A stretch of 64,000 nt of DNA from Streptomyces hawaiiensis (GTDB lineage: Bacteria > Actinomycetota > Actinomycetes > Streptomycetales > Streptomycetaceae), in NCBI RefSeq assembly GCF_004803895.1, contig NZ_CP021978.1:930001-994000 (forward strand). Reading direction: 5' to 3'. The position numbers and the translations under genes are program-made. The notes beneath the pieces are model-generated. The model ran no database searches, was not told the DNA's origin, and saw nothing but the letters and a program-made list of their open reading frames with translations. Of the stretch, positions 17,101-25,513 are shown piece after piece (position 1 is the first letter of the stretch; every line of letters starts with the position of its first letter).

Positions 17101-17550
17101 TCACTCCCAGTCGCTGTCCGATGGCGCCGTCGCTGTCGGCTCCGTTTCTTGGGCGGCCGCTTGCTTGTGCTCGATGAGGGCCGTGGTACCGGCCACAACT
17201 GCAGAAAGAGCCACGGCGGCGGACAGCATGGTCGACTTACGGCTGACGTCGCCCCGCAGGCCCGCGGCCACGAAAGCGGCGGCATCGACCGAGTCCATGA
17301 CGATGTTCACCGCAAGAAACTGCTGCTGCTGGGGCCGGGTGAGACCGTCCATCCGTTGCAGTCCAAGCCCGAGAGCAGCGTTGCGGATCGCGAACATCCG
17401 CGAATAAGGGATCGCGGGGGTACCGCTAGCCGTGAGCTGGAAAACCCGCGCGGCCAGCCGCGGGGTGAACAAGTGGGTGGCCGCGACGATGAAGCGCCCA
17501 GTCGTCAGCGCTCTGCGGGAAGGAACCAGGTGGAGGGGGAATTTGGACAT
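17101..17550 (-). CDS. Small membrane protein, DUF4267-like
   Basis: A 149-aa protein. After a short N-terminus (MSKFPLHLVPSRRALTTGRF) it contains hydrophobic, Ala-rich helices at about 65-105 and 110-130, with a conserved-looking PYSRMFAIRNAALGLGL stretch seen in small integral membrane proteins of the DUF4267 type, and a Thr/Ala/Glu-rich tail. ATG 17550 is chosen because AAAGGA lies 6 nt upstream. Function unknown. It is boxed in by IS debris on both sides and may be cargo or a bystander. Confidence 0.6.
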   Translation of the reverse strand: MSKFPLHLVPSRRALTTGRFIVAATHLFTPRLAARVFQLTASGTPAIPYSRMFAIRNAALGLGLQRMDGLTRPQQQQFLAVNIVMDSVDAAAFVAAGLRGDVSRKSTMLSAAVALSAVVAGTTALIEHKQAAAQETEPTATAPSDSDWE

Positions 17551-17580
17551 GGCGAATCCTTTCAATCCGGAACGGGCCGG

Positions 17581-17670
17581 TCAGTTGTTCAGGAGGTGGC
17601 GGGTCAGGAATTCGACCTGGTCCGCAACGACGGCGTCGAACGGCTCCCCCAGGTAGTTCAAGTACGTTGA
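17581..17670 (-). pseudogene. C-terminal scrap of an unidentified enzyme
   Basis: A short minus-strand frame reads TYLNYLGEPFDAVVADQVEF, then LTRHLLNN and a stop. It looks like the last helix of a folded enzyme (epimerase or hydrolase-like) but has no start and touches the IS1182 scrap. It cannot be assigned. Confidence 0.3.
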
Positions 17671-17680
17671 TCAACAATGA

Positions 17681-17905
17681 CGCCGGTACGCGGTCCGCGC
17701 CGGGATCGAAGCCACCCCCTCCCAGAACGTCCGCGCCTGCGGCCTGCGCCGAACCCGCTACCGAGGCCCGCCGAAAACGCACATCGGGCACGTCCTGACC
17801 GCACTGGTCTGCAACGTCACCCGCATCGCCGACTGGATCGCCGAACCGACCCGCCCCCGGCGGGCACCAAGCCACTTCCGCGCCCTCTGCACCGCCCACA
17901 GCTGA
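17681..17905 (+). pseudogene. C-terminal fragment of an IS1182-family transposase
   Basis: One frame reads RYAVRAGIEATPSQNVRACG, LRRTRYRGPPKTHIGHVLTA and ends SHFRALCTAHS then TGA. The GLRR.RYRG..KTH..HVLTA pattern is the conserved C-terminus of IS1182-family transposases. Upstream catalytic parts are absent. Confidence 0.7.
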
Positions 17906-18040
17906 CCCCGGCAAGATCACCAACAGAGCCACGGCATTGGCCCTAGGTCGAAACGGCTACTTGCCTTCGGCTTCGCGGGAGACGGGAGCCCACTCGGCCC
18001 GCTCGGTGAGGTGTTGCTGGGGAAGGGTTTTCTATGGGGT

Positions 18041-18760
18041 TCAGAGCTCGGCGACGACGCGTCGCAGTGTGCCCGGCGCGATGCGCAGCATGGCGGGCAT
18101 GACTTTCGTCTGACCGGGGAATGCCATGTTCCGCCCCCGCCGAAGAGCCTTCATCGTGACCGCCGCCACCTGCTCGGGAGTCAGTTTCTTCCCCGTGGCT
18201 TCGGCGTTCATGGGCGTGTCCGTAGACGGTGGGAGGACCTCGAGGACATGGGTGCCCTGCGGGGCGAGTTGACGGCGCAAGCCGTCCGCGAAGCCGTGCA
18301 GGCCGGCCTTCACCGCGCCGTGGGTAGGCGCGCGAGTGGGCGAGACCAAAGCGAACCCTGAGGTGATGAATACGATCGCGTCGGGCTCTGGCCATCGCTC
18401 GAGCACTTCACCCGTCAAGTGGATGGGGGCGGTGAGGTTCAACGCCACCTCGGCATCGAGAGTCGCATTGGGGTTCTTGCCGGCTGCATAGTCTCGTTCC
18501 TCGAACGTACCGGCGTTGTTGACCAACACGTCCAGACGCCCAAAGCGATCAGCGATTGCTTGCAGCAACGCTGCCCGATCAGCTGCGTCCGTCACATCGG
18601 CCCGCACGGCCAGCGCCTGCGGGTGTGCCTGCGCGAATCGGTCAAGCGCAGCCTGCGAACGTCCGCAAACGACGACAGACGCCCCGAGCTCCACGATGGA
18701 TTGCGCGAGGCTCAAGCCGATGCCTGAGGTTCCGCCAGTGATGAGTACGGTCTGTGACAC
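18041..18760 (-). CDS. Short-chain dehydrogenase/reductase (DltE-like) with altered catalytic Tyr
   Basis: A 239-aa SDR. The cofactor motif is TGGTSGIG (near 8), with NNAG near 85 and VFITSGFA carrying the catalytic Ser. The expected YxxxK motif reads H-G-A-V-K: the proton-donor Tyr is replaced by His, a one-base TAC to CAC change. Activity may be reduced. GTG 18760 has GAGGGGGC just upstream, and the region before it holds two TetR operators. It is divergent from a TetR regulator that probably controls it. Confidence 0.85.
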   Translation of the reverse strand: MSQTVLITGGTSGIGLSLAQSIVELGASVVVCGRSQAALDRFAQAHPQALAVRADVTDAADRAALLQAIADRFGRLDVLVNNAGTFEERDYAAGKNPNATLDAEVALNLTAPIHLTGEVLERWPEPDAIVFITSGFALVSPTRAPTHGAVKAGLHGFADGLRRQLAPQGTHVLEVLPPSTDTPMNAEATGKKLTPEQVAAVTMKALRRGRNMAFPGQTKVMPAMLRIAPGTLRRVVAEL

Positions 18761-18780
18761 GATGCCCCCTCTCCGTATAG

Positions 18781-18796
18781 CGTACCGATTGGTACG
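18781..18796. promoter_or_regulatory. TetR-type operator A
   Basis: CGTACCGATTGGTACG is a 16-bp palindrome with one central mismatch. It lies 21 bp upstream of the SDR start. It matches operator B, centred 33 bp (about three helical turns) away, so two dimers would bind on the same DNA face. Confidence 0.85.
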
Positions 18797-18814
18797 AAAT
18801 ACTCTAGCACATCC

Positions 18815-18828
18815 GTACCGATCGGTAC
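18815..18828. promoter_or_regulatory. TetR-type operator B
   Basis: GTACCGATCGGTAC is a perfect 14-bp palindrome ending 20 bp before the TetR ATG (18849), suited to autoregulation. The extended flank (CCG...CCG) adds partial symmetry. Confidence 0.85.
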
Positions 18829-18848
18829 CGAAGGAGTAGGATGAAGAA

Positions 18849-19457
18849 ATGACCTCGACGACACCGGTCCCTCCTGGCAGGCCTCGCGCGTTCGACATCG
18901 ACGAGGCACTCGATCATGCAGTCCTGGTGTTCTGGTCAAAGGGTTTCGAGGGTGCCAGCCTTGACGACCTCACCGAGGCGATGGGTATCAGCCGCCCCAG
19001 CCTGTACAGGGCGTTCGGCAGCAAAGAAGACCTCTTCTACAAGGCGCTGGAGCGCTACACCGAGGGCTTGACCGCCTACTTCGCCCGAGCTCTGGCCGAG
19101 CCCACAAGTGCAGCAGTGGCTACTGCCGTGCTCCACGGGACGGTCGAGGCGGCAACCATGCCGGGATTCCCCACGGGCTGTCTTGGCGTGCATGGTGCGT
19201 TGGCTACCGGGGATGACAGCCGCCCAGTCCGAGACGCACTCATCGCATGGCGTGAGGACGGGATGGCCCACTTGACGCGCCGGTTTCAACAGGCGGTGGA
19301 CGCCGGTGACCTTCCGCCTTCCACAGATCCTCATCTTCTCGCGCTCTACCTGAGAACAGTCGCCAATGGGATTGCCGTCCAGGCCGCGAGTGGTAGTTCC
19401 CGCCCTGAGCTGCTGCAAGTCGCGAACCTCGCGTTGGGCAGCTGGCCAAAGCCGTAG
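18849..19457 (+). CDS. TetR-family repressor
   Basis: A 202-aa regulator with an N-terminal TetR HTH (about 12-60: DHAVLVFWSKGFEGASLDDL, then GISRPSLYRAFGSKEDLFYK). The helical C-terminal sensor includes a PGFPTGCLGVHGAL segment typical of TetR members near oxidoreductases. An AAGGAG site precedes the ATG. Two palindromes between it and the divergent SDR gene are its likely operators. Confidence 0.92.
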   Translation: MTSTTPVPPGRPRAFDIDEALDHAVLVFWSKGFEGASLDDLTEAMGISRPSLYRAFGSKEDLFYKALERYTEGLTAYFARALAEPTSAAVATAVLHGTVEAATMPGFPTGCLGVHGALATGDDSRPVRDALIAWREDGMAHLTRRFQQAVDAGDLPPSTDPHLLALYLRTVANGIAVQAASGSSRPELLQVANLALGSWPKP

Positions 19458-19705
19458 TCAGTCAGCCCGGGATCTGCGCACGAATTTCGGTTTTCCGTGG
19501 TTCGCGCGAGGCCGGTGTGACTGGCGCGACCGGCGGAGGAACTGCGGGTGCGGCGGTAGTGGGCGGTTCCGAGGGTGCGCGGGATGCCGACGCTTCGACG
19601 GGGGCCGGCGAGACGGCGCGTGCCGGGGTCGAGGGCTCCGGGGGCGGCAAGGGCGACGGGACGCTGGGCGTGGCGCGCAGCCAACTACCGATGATCAACT
19701 GTTCA

Positions 19706-20626
19706 TCAAGCCGTGCGTGCCGGCGGCATCCCGGCTCCCGCCCTTGTCGCGTCGGTGCCCCAGCTGGCCAGCAGTCGTAGTGCCTCCGCCGACGGGGAAC
19801 CGGGTTCGGCGTGGTAGGTCGCCAGCGTCTGTTCGTGGTCGTCGGCCAGGTGGAACGACTCGAGGCGCAGATCGAGTTCGCCGACGAGCGGATGGTGCAG
19901 GCGCTGGATGCCGTGGCACTTGTCCTTGACGTCGTGGGCGGCCCACAGCCGCCGGAACTCCTCGCTCTTCACGGAGAGTTCGCCCACCAGCGCGGACAGC
20001 CGGGGGTCGTTGGGATGGGAGCCGGCGTCCATGCGCAGCTGAGAGACGACGTCGTTCGCTTTGTGCTCCCAGTCCACGAACAAGTCGCGGTACTCGGGCC
20101 TGAGGAACACCAGCCGCGCCCAGTTCCGCTCCTGCGCGGGCAGCTCGGCCCAGTCGCCGAAGACCGCCGCGGCCATCCGGTTCCAGGCGAGGATGTCCCC
20201 CCGCCGCCCCACGAGGATCGCCGGGCCGCCTTCCATGGTGTCCAGCAGCGTCCGCAGGGAGCCCCGCACCCGCTGGGTGCGGCCCGCCGGCTTCTTCTTC
20301 TGTTTCGGCTTCGCCAGGTGTGTGAGGTGGGCGTGCTCGGCGTCGCTCAGCCTGAGCGCGCGGGCGATGGCGTCGAGGACCTCCGCCGACACGTGCCGCC
20401 CGTTGCCCTGCTCCAGCCGCGTGTAGTACCCCACCGACACCCCGGCCAGCTGCGCCAGCTCCTCGCGGCGCAGCCCCGGCACCCGCCGGTGCCGCCCGAA
20501 GTCCGGCAGGCCCACGTCCTCCGGCTTCAGCCGGGCCCGCCGGGTGCGCAAGAACTCACTCAGCTCGGCACGCGGGTCCAGAGCGCCGTCGGCGGGATCG
20601 TGCACCGGTTCGGGATATTCGTCCAT
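19706..20626 (-). CDS. XRE-family regulator with MmyB-like ligand-binding domain
   Basis: A 306-aa protein. Residues about 20-95 are a Cro/C1-type HTH (VPGLRREELAQLAGVSVGYY, TRLEQG). Residues about 125-285 match the PAS-like MmyB domain (ILAWNRMAAAVFGDWAELPA, RNWARLVFLRPEYRDLFVDW), which in relatives binds a fatty acid or other small ligand. ATG 20626 is chosen over an upstream start because the HTH layout then fits the family. It diverges from an aldehyde dehydrogenase gene, a common pairing in Streptomyces where MmyB-type proteins control oxidoreductases. Confidence 0.88.
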   Translation of the reverse strand: MDEYPEPVHDPADGALDPRAELSEFLRTRRARLKPEDVGLPDFGRHRRVPGLRREELAQLAGVSVGYYTRLEQGNGRHVSAEVLDAIARALRLSDAEHAHLTHLAKPKQKKKPAGRTQRVRGSLRTLLDTMEGGPAILVGRRGDILAWNRMAAAVFGDWAELPAQERNWARLVFLRPEYRDLFVDWEHKANDVVSQLRMDAGSHPNDPRLSALVGELSVKSEEFRRLWAAHDVKDKCHGIQRLHHPLVGELDLRLESFHLADDHEQTLATYHAEPGSPSAEALRLLASWGTDATRAGAGMPPARTA

Positions 20627-20799
20627 GCCTCGAGTATCTCCGGTCGGACGCACACGAGCCTGCCCCAGCCAGTGGTAGGCACAGCGGATGTACACAAAGC
20701 CGTGACCTGGGTGAATACCGGATCGTCCAGCACGCTGGCCACTGTGCCCGGCTGGAAGGCAGCCGGGGCGTGGCTTGCATCAAGAACGGAGTACACCCC

Positions 20800-22146
20800 A
20801 TGACCGCAACACAGGGGACCGAGTCGAGGACGCGTCAGAGCGAAACGGCCGCGGAGGTGGTCGGCCGCCTTCGTACGACGTTCAACACCGGCGTCACCCG
20901 CGGACTGGACTGGCGCGTCAACCAGCTGCAGCGGCTACGGGCACTGCTGGTCGAAAACGAGCAGGAGCTGATCGAAGCGCTCCGGGCGGACCTGAGGAAG
21001 AACCCCGCCGAGGCGAAGACGCAGGAGATCGACTTCACCGTCGCCGACATCGACGAGACGCTGGCGAATCTCGAGAGCTGGCTTCAGCCTCGCCCGGTGG
21101 AGGTTCCCACCCACTTCGGTCCCACGACCACGGCCTACACCACGTACGACCCGCTCGGGGTCGTCCTGGTGATCGCTCCGTGGAATTTCCCGCTGCACCT
21201 TCTCATCGACCCCATCATCGGCGCACTGGCCGCCGGGAACACCGTGGTGGCCAAGCCGAGCGAGATCTCGGTGCACACATCGGCGGTCGCTTCACGCCTG
21301 CTGCGTGATTACTTCGACGCCGACGTGCTCACCGTGGTCGAGGGGGGCGCCGAGGAGACCACGGCCCTCCTGGCACAGCGTTTCGACCACATCTTCTACA
21401 CCGGCAATGGCACGGTCGGCCGGATCGTCATGGCCGCGGCCGCCAAGAACCTCACCACCGTCACGCTCGAACTCGGAGGCAAGTCGCCGGTCTTCGTGGC
21501 GCCCGACGCCGATGTGGAGGAGACCGCGAAGCGGCTGGTCGGCGGCAAGTTCGGCAACGCGGGGCAGCAGTGCATAGCCCCGGACTATGTTCTGGCCGAT
21601 CCTGCCACCGCTGCCGCACTGGTTCCCGCCCTGCGTGCGGCGGTCGAAGCCCGGTTCGGCACCAGCCCGCAGACCGCGGCCGACTTCGGCCGGATCATCA
21701 ACGAGCGGCACTTCGACCGGCTCACGCGTCTGCTGGATTCCGGCCGGGCGGCGGTGGGAGGCCAGCACGACCGTGACGACCTGTTCATCGCACCGACCGT
21801 GCTCACCGATGTCGACCCCGCATCGCCGGTCATGCAGGAGGAGATCTTCGGTCCGATCCTCGCCGTCGTCGAAGTCGAAGACCTCGATGCCGCCATCGCC
21901 TTCATCAACGAGCGCGACAAGCCCCTCGCGCTCTACGCCTTCACCGAGTCCGAGGCCACCAAGTCGCGCCTCTTGAATGAGACGTCCTCCGGCGGCGTCG
22001 CCTGGGGCCAGCCGGTGATGCAACTGCTCATGCCCGGCCTGCCTTTCGGCGGCGTCGGAGAAAGCGGCATGGGCCGATACCACGGTCGGTACTCCCTCGA
22101 GACGTTCAGCCACCTCAAGGGTGTCGCGGACGTCCCGCTCAGCTAG
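20800..22146 (+). CDS. NAD(P)-dependent aldehyde dehydrogenase (ALDH3-like)
   Basis: A 448-aa ALDH, short as in the class 3 group. NAD binding is indicated by VIAPWNFPLHLLIDPIIGAL and AKPSE, the general-base Glu lies in TLELGGKSP (near 215), and the catalytic Cys lies in NAGQQCIAPDYV (near 250). The C-terminus has PFGGVGESGMGRYHG, as in fatty-aldehyde or coniferyl-aldehyde dehydrogenases. The start at 20800 has GGAG about 8 nt upstream. It overlaps the decayed GH95 gene by 8 bp tail-to-tail. Confidence 0.92.
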   Translation: MTATQGTESRTRQSETAAEVVGRLRTTFNTGVTRGLDWRVNQLQRLRALLVENEQELIEALRADLRKNPAEAKTQEIDFTVADIDETLANLESWLQPRPVEVPTHFGPTTTAYTTYDPLGVVLVIAPWNFPLHLLIDPIIGALAAGNTVVAKPSEISVHTSAVASRLLRDYFDADVLTVVEGGAEETTALLAQRFDHIFYTGNGTVGRIVMAAAAKNLTTVTLELGGKSPVFVAPDADVEETAKRLVGGKFGNAGQQCIAPDYVLADPATAAALVPALRAAVEARFGTSPQTAADFGRIINERHFDRLTRLLDSGRAAVGGQHDRDDLFIAPTVLTDVDPASPVMQEEIFGPILAVVEVEDLDAAIAFINERDKPLALYAFTESEATKSRLLNETSSGGVAWGQPVMQLLMPGLPFGGVGESGMGRYHGRYSLETFSHLKGVADVPLS

Positions 22147-24234
22147 CCTCGCGCCTTCTGCCTGCACCACCCACACCCCGATCCACCGGGACAGCGTGGA
22201 CCCCCTGCGTCGCAGACCTTCGGTACGCCGACGCGCCGTCTCCCAGGCGGGCCCACAGGCCGATCTTCCACGCGATCGACCAGCCGGTCCCGCCTTCGCC
22301 CCGCCCCTCCAGCGACCGGTGGGCCGCCTCCCGCAGTGCGGGGCTGTCCAGGGATCGGCCGGGGTAGAGACCGATCAGGTGGGAGAGGTGACGGTGGTGG
22401 GGCTCGGTCTCCTCCGGTTCGCCCGGCCACTCCGGTATCCGGCCGTCCGTCCCTGCGCGCAGGGGCGCCAGGCGTGAGCTGGCCTTGCGGACCTCCTCGA
22501 CCGCCGCGGCGTCCGGGTCGGTGCGGGTGGTGCCGGCGGCCTCCAGTTCGCGGTCGGCCTCCAGCACGAAATCGAAGAGTTCGCGGGCCAGCGTCACATC
22601 GGCCGTGCTGCCGGCCACCACGCCGGCCGGCCCCTCGCCGGTCAGGAAGTCGTTCTCCGGGCTGGTCGACGGGGACGGGACCAGGTATCCGTGCGCGTCC
22701 TCCACCAACAGGTCCAGGACGAACCGGGCCGCGTCCACGCACACCGGGAAGGCGGTCCGCGCCAGGAAGTCCACCTCGCGCCCGAAGCGCCAGCGCTCGG
22801 CCAGGTGCATCGAGAGCCAGGCCCCGGCCATCGGCCACTGTGCCCACTTCGGCTCGCCCAGGCCCTTGCCGACCGGCACCGCGATCCCCCACAGGTCGGT
22901 GTTGTGATGGCAGGTCCAGCCGCGCGCCCCGTACAGGCCCCGGGCCGCAGCGCGGCCGGCCTCGGCCAGGTCGGCCACCAGGTCCAGGAGCGGCTCATGG
23001 CACTCGGGCAGGGCGGTGGTCTCCGCAGGCCAGTAGTTCATCTCGACGTTGATGTTCGTCGTGTACTGGCAGTTCCAGGGCGGCGCGATCCGGTCGTTCC
23101 AGATGCCCTGGAGGTTGGCCGCCTGAGTGCCCGGACGGGAGGAGGCGGCCAGCAGGTAGCGGCCCAAGGCGAAGGCCAGCACGCACAGGTCCTCGTCGGG
23201 GGCGCCGTCGGCGCGGCGGGTCAGCCGCTGGTCGGTCGCGAGGGCCGACAGGTCCGACGGGCCGTCGGCCGTGCCCAGCCGCAGGCTGACCCGGTCCATC
23301 AGGGCGCGGTGTTCGGTGAGATGACGGGCGCGCAGAGCGGGCCAGCCGAGCGCGACGGCGACGGCGAGGTCCGCCGCCGCGTCCCGCAGGCACTCCTCGG
23401 CCTCCCGACTCGGCGGGGCGTTCCATCCGGCGAAGCCGGTGCGGATCGCGATGTACACCGTCACCGCTGCCGCGCCGCGTACCGCAAGCACCGGTGCGGA
23501 TACTCCCCCGGCCCCAGGCCCGGCCGCATCCCTGGTCTCGACGCTCGCCGCATCGCCCTCGACGGACACCCGCAGCAGTGCCGCGGCCCGCATCGAACGC
23601 ACCTGGTCGTCCTCAAAGGTGACGCCGTCCTGGCGGGGCCAGGGCACTACATGGCGAGGGGCGGCCAGCAACAGCGCCAGCCCGTCCCCCTCGGGGCGGA
23701 TCTCGGCGCGGCGCTGCGGAGTGGACAGCCTCAGGTCCACCCCGAAGCCCGCCGGGTCATCGGTCTCCAGCCGCACCGCGATCACCTGGTGCCCGGCGGA
23801 GGCGAGCACCCTCCTGCCGCAGAAGGTGTCCTGCGGCGGTCCGTTCCACCCGCGCGACCCCGTCGCGCAGGTCCAGGGAGCGGCGATACGTTGCCGCGTC
23901 CGCCGCTGATCCGACGAATTCCAGCTCCAGCTCGCCGACAGGCTGGAACGCCTCCGCGTCCGCGCCCTGGGTGGCCCAGCTCCCGGCCTGCATCGACGTG
24001 GCGGCCGGCGCGGATGTGCTCACGCACGCTCTCCAGGAGACCGGCCGGAACCCGGGGCACGGCGGTGTCACCGGGGCCGGACCAGAACGTGTCCTCGTTC
24101 AGGTGGATGCGCTCGACCGGGAGCCCACCGCGGACCATGGCGCCGAGCCGGCCGTTCCCGACAGGCAGCGCCTCCGCCCAGTCCGCGGCCGGTCGCGTGT
24201 AGCTCAGCGTCAGCGCGCGGTTCATGGCGTACAT
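22139..24234 (-). pseudogene. GH95-family alpha-L-fucosidase/galactosidase, frameshifted and C-terminally truncated
   Basis: Three minus-strand frames add up to one glycoside hydrolase. From about 24234: MNRALTLSYTRPAADWAEAL, PVGNGRLGAMV, LNEDTFWSG up to HVDAGRELG. Then, after a shift near 23990, AEAFQPVGELELEFVG. After a second shift near 23810, a long frame carries ANLQGIWNDRIAPPWNCQYT and TNINVEMNYWPAE (GH95 catalytic Asn region) through HLSHLIGLYPGRS to WKIGLWARLGDG. The normal C-terminal third (the conserved HPPFQIDGNFG block) is absent. An SBP/permease sugar locus lies upstream but on the other strand. Confidence 0.85.
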
Positions 24235-24397
24235 CGGCATCCTTCCCTGGCGGCGCACTCGTGCCGGGAGGATCCAACAGAGGCGGACGGGTCCAGGGAG
24301 ATCGTTTCATCCTGAGGTGCTGGTGGGGAGCCTGTCGGGTGGCGCATGGTGCGATCATGCTGCTCCGTGACCTGATCCGCGCTGACGTCCACCCGCC

Positions 24398-25132
24398 TCA
24401 AGCCGGCTGGATCGTGACGACGACGTCGGCGCGGGAGCGGCCGAGAGCCACCACCTCGGCGTTGGTCTCGTCGCTCCCGTAGGTCCAGGCGACGGCCAGG
24501 TCGTGCGGCTTGCCGTGCTCCTCGTGGCGGGCCACGAGGCGTTGCCGTCTGAGGTCGTCGTCGGTGGCGAGGTACCAGGTCTCGTCGAGAAGTGCGGCGG
24601 CTCGGGGCCATGAACCCTCGTCCGACAGCAGGTAGTTGCCCTCAGTGATGATCAGGGGGATCGCACGTGGCACCGGCAGGGCGGAGCCGACGGACTCCTC
24701 GATGCCGCGGTCGAAGTCGGGTGCGTACACGACCGGTTCGGCACGGGAGCGGAGCCGCTGGATCAGGTGAACGTAGCCGTCGGCGTCGAAGGTATCCCAG
24801 GCGCCCTTGCGGTCGCGGCGGCCCAGGGCGCGGAGCACGGTGTCGGACAGATGGAAGCCGTCCATCGGCACCAGAGCGGCGGTCTCCGGCCCCAGTGCCT
24901 CGACCAGGTGCCTGGCCAGGGTCGACTTACCCGCCCCCGGGGCGCCGGTGATGCCAAGGATCCGCCGCTCACCCCGGCCGGCGAGGGCGCGGGCACGCTC
25001 GGCGAGTTGGGCGATGGATGCACGGACGACGACGGGCGGGGAACCGGGCTCGGCGGAAACCGCGGCTTCGCCGGCGCGGAGACCCGGCGAGGGCGCCGCG
25101 TCGGCAGGGCTTTGGTGGGCAGCAGACATCAT
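24398..25132 (-). CDS. Uridine-kinase-like P-loop sugar/nucleoside kinase
   Basis: A 244-aa kinase with Walker A GAPGAGKST (near 66), a PMDGFHLSD stretch, and LIITEGNYLL as Walker B-like strand. This pattern is shared by bacterial uridine-kinase-like proteins that phosphorylate sugars or nucleosides, such as fructose kinases beside polyol operons. It diverges from the binding protein of a sugar/polyol importer and may phosphorylate the product of the two dehydrogenases. The ATG has no strong ribosome site; a few residues of N-terminal extension are uncertain. Confidence 0.8.
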   Translation of the reverse strand: MMSAAHQSPADAAPSPGLRAGEAAVSAEPGSPPVVVRASIAQLAERARALAGRGERRILGITGAPGAGKSTLARHLVEALGPETAALVPMDGFHLSDTVLRALGRRDRKGAWDTFDADGYVHLIQRLRSRAEPVVYAPDFDRGIEESVGSALPVPRAIPLIITEGNYLLSDEGSWPRAAALLDETWYLATDDDLRRQRLVARHEEHGKPHDLAVAWTYGSDETNAEVVALGRSRADVVVTIQPA

Positions 25133-25233
25133 TCGGCCTCCGGGACCAGGGGCAACGCAGACGCGGACCGTCCTTGCGCTGCGCCTCCGTCAGAGCGGCC
25201 CAACCATAGGGTCAGGAAAAATATCTCGCAAGA

Positions 25234-25245
25234 TGTGTTAACACA
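25234..25245. promoter_or_regulatory. Perfect palindrome, candidate DeoR operator
   Basis: TGTGTTAACACA is a perfect 12-bp palindrome in the 381-bp divergent region between the kinase (25132) and binding-protein (25514) starts, within an unusually AT-rich patch that also holds a second TAACA element near 25260. Position and AT-content suit an operator for the DeoR-type regulator encoded at 31157. Nothing else was recognised in this region. Confidence 0.6.
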
Positions 25246-25513
25246 GCGGACAACCTCTGCTAACAATGCTCTCCACCGGCATTCGCGCCGGCCTCCCCGA
25301 GGACGGTCTCCCCATGCGCTCTCCCTGTTCCGCAGGCCTCCCCCGCCGCTCCCGCACGGTCACTCCCTTACGGGTGCCGTCGTCGGTCTGACCGTCGACC
25401 GACACCGGCCTCACCCCACGCAAGAGCCTCGTGACTGCTCTCTCTCCTCCTCCCCCGCAGATCCGGCCAAGAGCCACCACCCCACCACTCCCTCGATGAG
25501 AGGACCCTCAGCC

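Noticed and set aside
19462..19698. 78-aa minus-strand Pro/Ala-rich frame between the TetR and XRE genes
   Set aside because: Low-complexity Ala/Pro/Thr sequence without ribosome site; possible secreted tail but not supportable as a gene. The overlapping plus-strand Gly-rich frame is equally unconvincing.
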